From Sulfurovum sp. (GTDB lineage Bacteria > Campylobacterota > Campylobacteria > Campylobacterales > Sulfurovaceae), in NCBI GenBank assembly GCA_016744875.1, contig JADGDL010000023.1, forward strand, positions 1-33,139: a stretch of 33,139 nt of DNA, in the 5' to 3' direction. Shown one piece after another: positions 24,991 through 33,138 of the stretch. The notes below the pieces were generated by a model. The model saw only the letters and a program-made list of their open reading frames with translations, searched no databases and was not told the DNA's origin. Numbering within the stretch: position 1 is the first letter of the stretch; every line of letters starts with the position of its first letter. Made by a program: the position numbers and the translations under genes.

Positions 24991-26562
24991 TTACTTCCTA
25001 AAAAAACCTTTGTTCTGTTTTTTCAAACGGGCATAGTGTTTTGCTGCTCTTGTGATACCAAGGTCCATAGCTTGTTTATAGAGCTCTTCAGCTCTTTTTC
25101 TGTCTCTACCTGTGCTGATGGCATTTTCATAAAATTGACCTAGGTCGCAGAGTGCTTCAGGGTACTTGTCATCAGCCATGTGCGTAAGAATAGTAAAGGC
25201 TTCAGAGACTTTTTTTCTTAACAGCACACCTCTATAGAGTTCTCTTGCTAACATCAGTTGAGCAAATTGCGATTCAGTACTGGCACAGACAAGTAATAAC
25301 TGTGCAGCTTCAGAAAACTTTTGTTCTGTAATAAGTTTTTCAATATACTGAAATGTCTCTTCGATCTCTTTTTCTTTATACCCATCTTGACTGATCGTTG
25401 TCAAAAATGTTTCAACCGTAGGAAATCTGTCATGGCCTTTTTGTATAGGTTCATACTGTTTTCTCATACTGACGAATTTTTGTCGTATATAAGAAATAGC
25501 AGGATAATTTTCAGGTACGACTTTGACTTTTGATTTTTTAGAAAGTTGTTCTTCTACAGGGGTTTCATGTGTTACGTTTGAAGGTTTCTGTTTCGTTTCT
25601 TTTTCGACCAAGGGAGTTTTGAGTGAAGCCTTCTCTCTAAAAGTTTTTTCTATTGCAGCTTTTTTAGTTAAACCATCATTATTAAAAGATGCCTTTGTGT
25701 TTGTGCCCACTGTCAATAATGTTTCAAAAGGGTCTTTGCCAGGGGACTCTTTAGCAGATGTCTCTTTGGCTTCATCTATTTCAAAAAAAGTGTCTTTAGA
25801 TACATTTTCTGTAGAGAGTGTTGAACTCTCTTCTTTCGCAGGAATATCAAAGTTAGTAAGTTGTTCTTCTAAAAGGCTATCGTTCATTTTGTTTGCAGGT
25901 TTTTGTTTTGTGTTTTCTTTGCTAAGAATTTCCTCGACAGGTGTCTCTTCCTCTTCATTGATGTCAAAGAAAGTGTCTCTAGGTACATTTTTTGTCGTAA
26001 GTGTTGATCTCTCTAGTTTTTCACCTAGATTAAAGAAAGAGTCATTGGGATCCTGACTGATGTCTAACTCAATGTTGTCAGGCATCACGTCAGCAGCTTC
26101 CAGGTTAAGAAGATCATCAAAATCTGCTACTGGTGTATCTGCTTTAGTGTCAGGAGTATTGGGTACATCAGTGAGGTAATCATTGATGTTGATCTCTTTT
26201 TTCTTTGCTTGTCTTGGATTGTTGTCATCATTTGTGGTAAAGAGTTGAAACTCATCGATGATCTTTTGATCTTCCTTAGAGATGATAGTCTCTTTTTTAT
26301 TTGTAGTTGTGAGTTCTTCTATATCAAGGCTTTTATGTTGAGAAGACCTTTGTAAGATCTCTTCCATAGGAGTGTCTATATAGACCTTGATCAGTCTTTG
26401 TGCTTTTGCATAATTTTCTGCCTGAAGCACTGTAATGATCTCTTGTATCTTGGTATCGGTCTTAAGTAAAGCAAGTTTGAGGACCTGAAGTTGTATGGTT
26501 TCAATATCTGTAATGGAGATAGAAAGGTTAATGATACTTAATCGTTTTTTAGTCTGATTCAT
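24991..26562 (-). CDS. Acidic low-complexity protein with C-terminal TPR/Sel1-like repeats
   Basis: The 523-residue protein is not one I recognise. Residues to about 80 look helical (a TPR-like pair). About 90-345 is an acidic, probably disordered region with internally duplicated motifs: TLTTKNVPRDTFFDINE and TLSTENVSKDTFFEIDE; TKQKPAN and TKQKPSN; ETPVEEILSK and ETPVEEQLSK. The last 170 residues are helical, with Sel1-like repeats around YPEALCDLGQFYENA and RAEELYKQAMDLGITRAAKHYA, suggesting a protein-protein scaffold. No signal peptide or membrane helix is seen, so it should be cytoplasmic. The second ATG (26562) is preferred because GAGGA is correctly spaced to it and too close to the ATG at 26568. 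It is convergent with bioA. Confidence 0.75.
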   Translation of the reverse strand: MNQTKKRLSIINLSISITDIETIQLQVLKLALLKTDTKIQEIITVLQAENYAKAQRLIKVYIDTPMEEILQRSSQHKSLDIEELTTTNKKETIISKEDQKIIDEFQLFTTNDDNNPRQAKKKEININDYLTDVPNTPDTKADTPVADFDDLLNLEAADVMPDNIELDISQDPNDSFFNLGEKLERSTLTTKNVPRDTFFDINEEEETPVEEILSKENTKQKPANKMNDSLLEEQLTNFDIPAKEESSTLSTENVSKDTFFEIDEAKETSAKESPGKDPFETLLTVGTNTKASFNNDGLTKKAAIEKTFREKASLKTPLVEKETKQKPSNVTHETPVEEQLSKKSKVKVVPENYPAISYIRQKFVSMRKQYEPIQKGHDRFPTVETFLTTISQDGYKEKEIEETFQYIEKLITEQKFSEAAQLLLVCASTESQFAQLMLARELYRGVLLRKKVSEAFTILTHMADDKYPEALCDLGQFYENAISTGRDRKRAEELYKQAMDLGITRAAKHYARLKKQNKGFFRK

Positions 26563-26596
26563 ATACATATCCTCTAAAGTGTCTTGTATTTGAAGG

Positions 26597-26602
26597 AGTA
26601 TA
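26597..26602 (-). promoter_or_regulatory. Putative promoter of the TPR/Sel1-like gene
   Basis: TATACT on the minus strand (TTGTTATACTCC) lies about 35 bp upstream of the ATG at 26562. Confidence 0.45.
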
Positions 26603-26671
26603 ACAAAAATATGCTTTACTACACTGTTGTCATTGTCTTGACAATTATAGTCTTATATAAGTGTATGTGTA

Positions 26672-26677
26672 TATAAT
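26672..26677 (+). promoter_or_regulatory. Putative promoter of the small secreted protein gene
   Basis: TATAAT in GTATATAATAG lies 30 bp before the ATG at 26707. Upstream, TTGTCA and TGACAA (26627-26644 region) form a short dyad of doubtful meaning. Confidence 0.5.
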
Positions 26678-26706
26678 AGTAGATATGTTTTTAAGGAAAG
26701 GAAATC

Positions 26707-27165
26707 ATGAAAACTTTATTGATAATAATTTTATGTTTAGTCCCGCTTCATGCAGTAGATCTCAAAACACTTTATGGCAAATGGTACTCCATCGAACAGA
26801 CCACCAACAAGGGCACTATTACGATAGAAAAAGAGTATTTAACGCTCAATTCAAATAGAACATTTTCTATTCTTGGACTTGTCAGTATTCAAAAAGGGGA
26901 TGCTTTCATTAAAGATCTGCGTATAGAAGGCTCAGGTATCTGGAAAGTCTGGAAAGATCAATTAGTGCTAGTAGTCAAAGATGTACAGGTACCTAAAGCA
27001 GGGGAGGTTTATCGTATCTCTCAAGCATCACTACGTAATTTAGCGGCTAATTTTAAAAGTAAGTTTGTTAAAGAACCTATACGTATTTCTATCATTAAAA
27101 GCATGAGTAACAGACATATGACTACAACGAATGAGCAAGGTAAAACTACACATTATAAACGCTAA
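26707..27165 (+). CDS. Small exported protein of unknown function
   Basis: The 152-residue protein is not recognised. Residues 1-16 form a short signal peptide ending at LHA. The mature part starts VDLKTLYGKWYS. The GKWY motif early in a beta-rich sequence resembles the GxW start of lipocalin-like folds, with strands GTITIEKEYLTLN and FSILGLVSI following. The C-terminal tail is basic (HYKR at the end). AAGGAAAGGAAA is an excellent ribosome binding site and a promoter lies at 26672. The stop codon directly abuts the stop of the convergent aldolase-like gene, with no bases between. Confidence 0.65.
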   Translation: MKTLLIIILCLVPLHAVDLKTLYGKWYSIEQTTNKGTITIEKEYLTLNSNRTFSILGLVSIQKGDAFIKDLRIEGSGIWKVWKDQLVLVVKDVQVPKAGEVYRISQASLRNLAANFKSKFVKEPIRISIIKSMSNRHMTTTNEQGKTTHYKR

Positions 27166-27750
27166 CTATAGAGTTGCACTGAGTGCAAGTAATCTACAGG
27201 AATTTTCTAAAATGGAGATCTTCTTTGCCATCTCTGTGATGTCCCTGTCATAAGATATCAGTCCAAATCCTTTTATAAGAAGCAAGTGTGTGTCATGTTT
27301 TTGGAAAAACTGTGGTATCTCAAATGGTGCACGCTCTAACCAGTCATCTATGTTTTTAGGATCATAGACAATGACCTCTCCCAAGATCTTTTTACCAAAA
27401 TAGTCTTGAGGTGATACCTTTCCGTGCTTAAGTGAATAAGCCGTTGCATAGGGAGGCATGGTGTAAGATATATATTTTGCATTGGGGATGCTCTCATAGA
27501 TATTTTCGTGGATATGTACGTCCTCATTTGCCATAGACCAGCGGTAATCTCTCCTTTGACAATCGAGTTTCACTAATGATTCTTCTGTCACTTCATCGAG
27601 GATCGTGTCTTTTGAATTAATGATAAACCCAGAGCTACTGACCCTTGCAGAAATAGAGCCGTGATAGACAGAAAAAAAGTTTTTGTTAAAGAGAGACAGA
27701 GAGATATGTTGGATATCTTCTATAAGATGTTTATCGAGGTGTATATCCAT
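27166..27750 (-). CDS. Class II aldolase/adducin fold protein lacking metal ligands
   Basis: The 194-residue protein is of the class II aldolase/adducin family, as shown by VYHGSISAR (28-36, normally GNISAR), ANEDVHIHENIY (74-85), PPYATAYS (99-106) and KGFGLISY (160-167). Active members bind zinc through HTH and GHG histidines. Here the corresponding positions read YTM (96-98) and GFG (161-163), so three metal ligands seem lost. Glu76, at the catalytic acid position, remains. It is intact with a normal length, so it is probably a binding or regulatory pseudoenzyme rather than a decaying gene. Alternatively the family assignment could mislead. A minus-strand TATAAT at 27788-27783 is its likely promoter; a small secreted protein gene is convergent with it. 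Confidence 0.7.
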   Translation of the reverse strand: MDIHLDKHLIEDIQHISLSLFNKNFFSVYHGSISARVSSSGFIINSKDTILDEVTEESLVKLDCQRRDYRWSMANEDVHIHENIYESIPNAKYISYTMPPYATAYSLKHGKVSPQDYFGKKILGEVIVYDPKNIDDWLERAPFEIPQFFQKHDTHLLLIKGFGLISYDRDITEMAKKISILENSCRLLALSATL

Positions 27751-27782
27751 GAATACGAAACCTTTATTAGGATTATTTCGCT

Positions 27783-27788
27783 ATTATA
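27783..27788 (-). promoter_or_regulatory. Putative promoter of the aldolase-like gene
   Basis: A perfect minus-strand TATAAT (GTTATAATAGCG) lies 33 bp upstream of the ATG at 27750. Confidence 0.55.
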
Positions 27789-27793
27789 ACATT

Positions 27794-27799
27794 GATAAT
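27794..27799 (+). promoter_or_regulatory. Putative promoter of rsmH
   Basis: GATAAT with an extended TG (TTGATAAT) lies 28 bp before the rsmH ATG, immediately beside the divergent promoter. Confidence 0.35.
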
Positions 27800-27827
27800 T
27801 AAAATGTACAACGTTAGAAGGATTCCG

Positions 27828-28751
27828 ATGGAGACACCACATATACCCGTATTGTTAGATGAAGTATTAGAGAGCTTTAAAGATGTGGGTGAGGGGTATT
27901 TTGTAGATTGTACTTTAGGATATGCAGGGCATAGTTCTGAAATGTTGGCGAAGTATGCAGACTTGAAACATATAGGAATAGACAGAGATGATGAAGCTTT
28001 GGCATTTTCTAAAAAACGTTTGGAACCTTATGTGGGGCGAAGCAGACTTTACAAAGGCACTTTTGCAAATATATTTCCTACGTTAACAGAAACACCGATC
28101 ATGGCAGTGCTTGCAGATTTTGGTGTATCCTCTTTACAGCTTGACAAAAAAGAACGGGGATTCTCTTTTACATCCGAGACATTGGATATGCGTATGGATG
28201 CTTCTTCAGATCTTTCAGCCTATGAAGTAGTGAATGTATACTCCAAAGATAAACTTGAATATATCTTTGATGCATATGGAGAAGTACGTCCCTACAAACG
28301 ACTTGCTTCTGCAGTTGTGGAAGCAAGAACAAAAGCGCCTATTACTTCTGCAAAAGAGTTAAGTCAAATTGCTATTGATACACTGGGAATACATGGGAAG
28401 ATACATCCTGCAACTCTTATGTTCCAAGCCATTCGTATAGAAGTGAACAATGAACTTGGCGAGATAGAAGGACTTTTGGATGCTTTAGAAAAAAAGCATA
28501 CTAAAGGTGAAGTGGTCTCTCTGATCTCTTTTCACTCTTTGGAAGACCGTTTGGTAAAGAACCGTTTTAAGAAGTGGACTCAGGCTTGTATCTGTGATCC
28601 TCAGGCAATGCGTTGTACCTGTGGTAAAAATCATGCCATAGGAAAAGCTTTCTCTTCTAAACCGGTGACCGCAACGAAAGCAGAATTGAAAGTAAACCCG
28701 CGAAGCAGATCGGCAAAATTAAGATCTTTCAGGTTTAAAAAAGATGTCTAA
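27828..28751 (+). CDS. rsmH: 16S rRNA (cytosine-1402-N4)-methyltransferase RsmH
   Basis: RsmH (MraW) methylates C1402 of 16S rRNA at the ribosomal decoding site. The 307-residue protein begins HIPVLLDEVLES, then FVDCTLGYAGHS (the SAM-binding block), ADFGVSSLQLD, RGFSF and LDMRMD. FQAIRIEVNNELGE and SLISFHSLEDRLVK follow, and it ends with NPRSRSAKLRSFRF. All are landmarks of the family. The ATG at 27828 has AGAAGGA at 27816-27822; an in-frame ATG upstream lacks one. The stop overlaps the start of the ftsL-like gene by 8 bp. This is the rsmH-ftsL order of the classical division-and-cell-wall cluster, but here without mraZ, ftsI and mur genes next to it. Confidence 0.96.
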   Translation: METPHIPVLLDEVLESFKDVGEGYFVDCTLGYAGHSSEMLAKYADLKHIGIDRDDEALAFSKKRLEPYVGRSRLYKGTFANIFPTLTETPIMAVLADFGVSSLQLDKKERGFSFTSETLDMRMDASSDLSAYEVVNVYSKDKLEYIFDAYGEVRPYKRLASAVVEARTKAPITSAKELSQIAIDTLGIHGKIHPATLMFQAIRIEVNNELGEIEGLLDALEKKHTKGEVVSLISFHSLEDRLVKNRFKKWTQACICDPQAMRCTCGKNHAIGKAFSSKPVTATKAELKVNPRSRSAKLRSFRFKKDV

Positions 28752-29019
28752 GGCCAAGAAGGCACAACCTAACGGCATTACTTTTGGTATGAGTATGGTG
28801 ACACTGATGGCAGTGAGTATTGTACTGATTTTAACCATAGTGAAGATCTATATGAGTAATCAGATCTATCACGAGAGTAAAGTAGTGAACAGTATGAAAA
28901 GAGAAGTCTCTGCACTTAAAGCAGAGCAAGTGATGTTAGAACAAAGTGTAGAGGCATTACGTTTTAAAAACAGGGTAACAGACACGATCTTTGTGATCAA
29001 CAGTGAAGAAGGAAGATAG
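28744..29019 (+). CDS. ftsL: FtsL-like small bitopic division protein
   Basis: The 91-residue protein has a short basic cytoplasmic end (residues 1-8), a single membrane helix (about 14-36) and a periplasmic coiled coil (about 42-75) in the heptad-like KREVSALKAEQVMLEQSVEA. This is the FtsL/DivIC layout. FtsL sequences diverge strongly, so the call rests on size, topology and position immediately after rsmH, where ftsL normally sits. It would act with FtsB and FtsQ in the septal complex. Its stop shares one base with the GTG of the RND gene. Confidence 0.72.
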   Translation: MSKAKKAQPNGITFGMSMVTLMAVSIVLILTIVKIYMSNQIYHESKVVNSMKREVSALKAEQVMLEQSVEALRFKNRVTDTIFVINSEEGR

Positions 29020-32000
29020 TGCGTAGTTTTATTACTTTTGCAGTGGATAAACCCATCATCAACCATATTTTGATGGTCTTTATGATCGTACTCTCTATTT
29101 TTGCTTATCAGAATATTCCTAAAGAAATTTTCCCTCCTTCTGCTCTTGATAAGATCACTGTGCAGGGAGGTTATGCCGGAAGTAGTGCGGATGTACTCGA
29201 TAAAATGGTTGTAAAGACCATTGAAGATGATCTGAAAAATATATCTGAGATAGAATCATTAGAAACAGTAATACAAAATGGTTCTTTCATTATCAAGGCT
29301 AACATAAAAGAGGGAAGTGATAAGAGTAGAACGCTTGATGATGTAAAAGATGTCATCTCAAACGTTAGACGAGATCTTCCTACCGATATGAATGAACCTA
29401 CTGCAAAGCTTGTTCAAAAAGATTTTCCTTTGCTTATTATTGCTATCTCGGGAGATGTAACAACGAGAACGCTGCTTGATATAGGTAACGAACTTAAAAG
29501 TGATCTGAGTCGCTATCAGGAACTTAGTGGCCTGACTGTTTATGGTGATGTCGATGATGAGGTCTTGGTACAGATCAATGATGAGAAGATCAATGCGTAT
29601 GGACTTGCAAAAGACAATGTGTATCAGGCAATTTCAAACTTAAGTTCTATTTTTCCCATTGGTACATTGAAACAACAGGGAAGTCATCTTTATATCTCAA
29701 CGATCAATGGAGAGAAAAGTGCAAAAAAGGTAGAAAGTACACTTATCACAGTAGGAGGTCAACGTATACGTATAGGCGATATAGCCACTGTAAAGTTTGG
29801 ACTGGGTGATAGAGGTGAGATCTCTCACTTTAACAGTGTACGAAATGTTTCACTCAATATTAACAAGACAGAAGATGGTAATGCCATTGCATTAAGTAAA
29901 CAAATTAGAGAAGATCTAAAAGTATTTGCAAAAGAATATCCAAATATTACATTTGAAGCTTATACTGACACCTCTGTTTGGATCAAGAACAGGTTGAATT
30001 TAGTCTCTTCAAACATTTTATTTGGACTTATACTTGTGTTTTTAGCACTTCTTTTGAGTGTGAATTATCGTATCGCTTTTGTTGTTGCTATTGGTATTCC
30101 TGCCAGTTTCATGATCACAATTATCGGTGCTGACCTTATGGGATACAGTCTAAATATGTTAACGCTTTTAGGTGCATTGATCGCTCTTGGTATGATAGTG
30201 GATGAGGCAATTGTTGTAGGAGAAAATATTTATAGACACATAGAGATGGGAAAATCTCCTAGAGATGCTGCCATTGAAGGTGCCGTTGAAATGTTTCCTG
30301 CCGTACTTACGGCAACATTAACCACTGTATTTGCTTTTTTACCACTACTGATCATGAGTGGAGAAATGGGTGTCTTTATGAAAGTACTGCCTGTGATGAT
30401 CAGTATATTATTGGTAAGTTCATTTTTTGAAGCATTTTATTTTTTACCATTACATGCTAAAGAATTTTTTAGTATAGGTAAAGTAGAAAAAGAACATAGT
30501 GAAAATAATTTTTGGACAATCATAAATAGATTGTATAAACGTATTTTAGGCACACTGTTCAAGTATAAAAAACGAAGTCTTTTTCTCTTGGTCACATTCA
30601 TTATTTTGGCTACTGCTGGAATGTTTAAACTTACAAAATTCAAGCTTTTTCCTGAATTCGATACCACACAGATCTACATAAATGGGAAAATTGATGTCAA
30701 TAATGAACTAGAAGATACAGAAGTGTATGTTACGGCTATAGAAAAAGATATATTAGCGAAAATTGATGATATTGACCTCTCTTCGGTAACTTCAGTGATA
30801 GGTGTAAATCTTGATGCAAAACAAGAGTTTGAAACAGGAGATAATCTTTTCCAGATCTTTGTCAACCTGCATGAAAAAGCACCTGAAAACTTTTTTGATA
30901 AATATATCTCTCCAGTCTTTTCATTGGAGTATGATGGTAGTGATATGATACGCCAGCAAAAAGCACAAGATATAGTAGAAACTATTCAAAAAGAGATATT
31001 TACGCATTATAAAACCTTGAAAAACAGTGTAGGGGATAGTCTATTTACAGAGCTGAATGTCTATGCCCCTCAAGCAGGTATAGTGGGTAACGATATAGAG
31101 ATCGGATTTGCAACGACATCCAATGATAAGATGTTGAGTGTACTGAAGCGCTTTAAAGAAAAACTTGAAAGTATTGATGGTGTAAAAGATATTGCAGATA
31201 ATGCAAAAGAAGGTGTTAAAGAACTTAAGCTCCGTGTCAACGAGTATGGACAACAACTAGGATTTAGTGAAGCATATCTTACCTCTGTACTTAAAGGCTC
31301 ACTTCTTAAAGCAGAGTATGGAAAAATGTTTAATGAGACAGGACTTATAAGGGTACGTATCGAAAACCCAGATAAAGATTCAAATCTAAAGTTACATAAT
31401 ATTACCTTACCAACACCGGATAAAACACAAATAGTAAGCCTGAGAGATATTTGTGATTTTAACTATCAGCGCAGTTATGTAAAGATATTTAAAGAAGATT
31501 CACTAAGAGTACGTACCGTCACTGCTAGGGTTGACAGTAAAAAAGTACTGGCAACGGATGTCATGAAAGAGATAAAACCACTGCTTGAAGAGATAGAGAA
31601 AGAGGGTGTCACGGTTATTATTAAAGGAGAAGAGAAAGAGAATAAAAAGATGCAAAAAGAGATGTCTCAAGCTGCTATGATAGCGATCTTTTTAATTTTC
31701 ATCACTTTGGTATGGATGTTTAACTCTTTGGTATTGCCTTTGATCATTGTCTCTACAATCCCACTTTCTATTGTGGGTGCACTGTTTGGACAATATGTAG
31801 TAGGGTTGAATCTAACTATGCCAGGTGTGATGGGTATTATTGGTTTGGCAGGTGTTGTAGTAAATGATGGTTTGATCATGTTGAGTGTGATCAGAAAAGG
31901 TGAGAATCAAGCGGGGGTATTAGCAGGAGCGATACAGAGACTTCGTCCTATTTTGCTCACATCTATTACAACGATATTAGGGTTATTTACATTGATGTTC

Positions 32001-32132
32001 TTTGCTTCAGGTCAGGCACTTATCTTACAACCTATGGCAATCTCATTAGGATTTGGTATCGCTTGGGCAACAGTGTTGAACCTCTATTATGTACCGTTAA
32101 TGTATACGGTGATCTATAGAGTGAAAAATTAA
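29019..32132 (+). CDS. RND superfamily efflux transporter inner-membrane subunit
   Basis: The 1037-residue proton-driven transporter is of the AcrB/HAE type. One helix at the N-terminus (about 13-31) is followed by a large periplasmic domain, a cluster of helices from about 331 to 475, a second periplasmic half and the last helix cluster from about 885. The central relay site of AcrB (VDDA) reads VDEA here (Asp395-Glu396), and the C-terminal half has GVVVNDGLIM. No membrane-fusion protein or outer-membrane channel gene adjoins it, so partners must lie elsewhere or be absent. It starts at GTG 29019 with GGAAG just upstream and overlaps the ftsL-like stop. It may therefore be co-expressed with rsmH and ftsL. 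Substrate unknown. Confidence 0.9.
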   Translation: MRSFITFAVDKPIINHILMVFMIVLSIFAYQNIPKEIFPPSALDKITVQGGYAGSSADVLDKMVVKTIEDDLKNISEIESLETVIQNGSFIIKANIKEGSDKSRTLDDVKDVISNVRRDLPTDMNEPTAKLVQKDFPLLIIAISGDVTTRTLLDIGNELKSDLSRYQELSGLTVYGDVDDEVLVQINDEKINAYGLAKDNVYQAISNLSSIFPIGTLKQQGSHLYISTINGEKSAKKVESTLITVGGQRIRIGDIATVKFGLGDRGEISHFNSVRNVSLNINKTEDGNAIALSKQIREDLKVFAKEYPNITFEAYTDTSVWIKNRLNLVSSNILFGLILVFLALLLSVNYRIAFVVAIGIPASFMITIIGADLMGYSLNMLTLLGALIALGMIVDEAIVVGENIYRHIEMGKSPRDAAIEGAVEMFPAVLTATLTTVFAFLPLLIMSGEMGVFMKVLPVMISILLVSSFFEAFYFLPLHAKEFFSIGKVEKEHSENNFWTIINRLYKRILGTLFKYKKRSLFLLVTFIILATAGMFKLTKFKLFPEFDTTQIYINGKIDVNNELEDTEVYVTAIEKDILAKIDDIDLSSVTSVIGVNLDAKQEFETGDNLFQIFVNLHEKAPENFFDKYISPVFSLEYDGSDMIRQQKAQDIVETIQKEIFTHYKTLKNSVGDSLFTELNVYAPQAGIVGNDIEIGFATTSNDKMLSVLKRFKEKLESIDGVKDIADNAKEGVKELKLRVNEYGQQLGFSEAYLTSVLKGSLLKAEYGKMFNETGLIRVRIENPDKDSNLKLHNITLPTPDKTQIVSLRDICDFNYQRSYVKIFKEDSLRVRTVTARVDSKKVLATDVMKEIKPLLEEIEKEGVTVIIKGEEKENKKMQKEMSQAAMIAIFLIFITLVWMFNSLVLPLIIVSTIPLSIVGALFGQYVVGLNLTMPGVMGIIGLAGVVVNDGLIMLSVIRKGENQAGVLAGAIQRLRPILLTSITTILGLFTLMFFASGQALILQPMAISLGFGIAWATVLNLYYVPLMYTVIYRVKN

Positions 32133-32959
32133 GATTCTATACTAAAATTATTCATTTCTTTTAATAAATTTTTCATAGTGATATCCTCTCCATATTCTTT
32201 GAAAACTTGACAAATTTTAGCAAGATGTATATCAGAACGTTCAAGATAAGGATTGTTGTCTATGAATTGCCAAAAGGGCTCTGGATTTTTACAAAGTTCT
32301 AAGAGGTGATACTTTGTGAGTGCTCCCATACTTTTTTCAGTCTTCTCCATACCACGTGATATGTCTTCATTAGTTATGACATATGGAAATCTTACTCCAT
32401 AATAATCCACCGCATCACCTATGAGTTCAAAAGCAACACTTTGTCTTTTTAGAATGAGATGCAGGGAACGTTCCATCATTGCAAAAATTTTAGAGTAATG
32501 ATAGAGAAAAAAGTTTATTCTTGTTGCACTCATAAGAGCTAATGATAAATATCCCCTTAACTGTGACATTGAAAAATCATTGTGTTTTGGAAGGTTTTTT
32601 GTAAGAGCTAAACGAGAAATTTCACAGATAGGTTTATATTTGGTTAAATGCTCTATACCACTAACGAGACCATCTCTTTCGATAGGTATCGTTTGGGTTT
32701 GTGTATGTTCATTGACGAAAATAAGCCTTACGGATCCGACATATTTTTTTGTTGCGTTATGTTGTAAAAGATAGATAAATGACTGTTTGTCATCTTGATT
32801 GATAAGAAAATTGCGGGATTCTAATTCTGCTGAAGATAGTTTGAGTCTTGAGATAAAGACTTCTGCTCGTATATCTTTTACAGCTTGTAAATGCTCTTGT
32901 GATGTAGCGAGAATAAGAGAATATTCTACAGTTAGTAGATGTAAAACGTTGTCATGCAT
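32129..32959 (-). CDS. Exosortase-system-type / FeeM-like N-acyltransferase
   Basis: The 276-residue protein of the acetyltransferase fold resembles the PEP-CTERM/exosortase system-associated acyltransferases and FeeM-type N-acyl amino acid synthases. Shared landmarks are the N-terminal RAEVFISRL (31-39), CEISRLAL (112-119), and FAMMERSLHLILKRQSVAFELIG leading into VDYYGVRFPYV. Such enzymes transfer an acyl chain from acyl carrier protein to an amine. No exosortase or PEP-CTERM protein lies in the window, so its context is unproven. The ATG at 32959 has AAGGG six bases upstream. Its TAA and that of the convergent RND gene overlap within a shared TTAA. Confidence 0.72.
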   Translation of the reverse strand: MHDNVLHLLTVEYSLILATSQEHLQAVKDIRAEVFISRLKLSSAELESRNFLINQDDKQSFIYLLQHNATKKYVGSVRLIFVNEHTQTQTIPIERDGLVSGIEHLTKYKPICEISRLALTKNLPKHNDFSMSQLRGYLSLALMSATRINFFLYHYSKIFAMMERSLHLILKRQSVAFELIGDAVDYYGVRFPYVITNEDISRGMEKTEKSMGALTKYHLLELCKNPEPFWQFIDNNPYLERSDIHLAKICQVFKEYGEDITMKNLLKEMNNFSIES

Positions 32960-32988
32960 TTAAATCCCTTATATATTAAACATTAAGA

Positions 32989-32994
32989 AGTATA
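32989..32994 (-). promoter_or_regulatory. Putative promoter of the acyltransferase gene
   Basis: TATACT on the minus strand lies 30 bp upstream of the ATG. A run of nine T residues (plus strand, 32997-33005) sits just beyond it. Confidence 0.4.
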
Positions 32995-33006
32995 GATTTT
33001 TTTTTG

Positions 33007-33138
33007 TTACCCGGTATGTACTTCGTAAGAAGAACGGTATGCATGCGTATCAAGCAAGGGTTGAGTGACAACAAGAAGGGAGAGGGTCACAATCGTCTTG
33101 GCAACCTCTTCTTCACCCATCGATCGACCCATGCATGG
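33007..33138 (-). CDS. Edge-truncated open frame of unknown function
   Basis: The minus-strand frame is open from the right edge for 43 codons to a TAA at 33009-33007. It would end in MGEEEVAKTIVTL through to YEVHTG. I recognise no family. GC is about 49 percent over 33006-33139, well above the surrounding DNA. It could be the 3' end of a real gene upstream of the acyltransferase, or chance. Confidence 0.3.
   Translation of the reverse strand, partial: PCMGRSMGEEEVAKTIVTLSLLVVTQPLLDTHAYRSSYEVHTG

Noticed and set aside
25523..26056. Long plus-strand open frame opposite the acidic TPR/Sel1-like gene
   Set aside because: It is a serine/valine/phenylalanine-rich antisense shadow of the low-complexity acidic region, with no ribosome binding site.
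26620..26645. TTGTCA/TGACAA dyad upstream of the small secreted protein as an operator
   Set aside because: Six-bp arms are common by chance and the spacing to either promoter is not informative.
33010..33060. Small hairpin with GTAA loop (CTTC/GAAG) near the right edge as a second riboswitch
   Set aside because: Only four base pairs, and neither the AAA linker nor a second GEMM-type hairpin is present.
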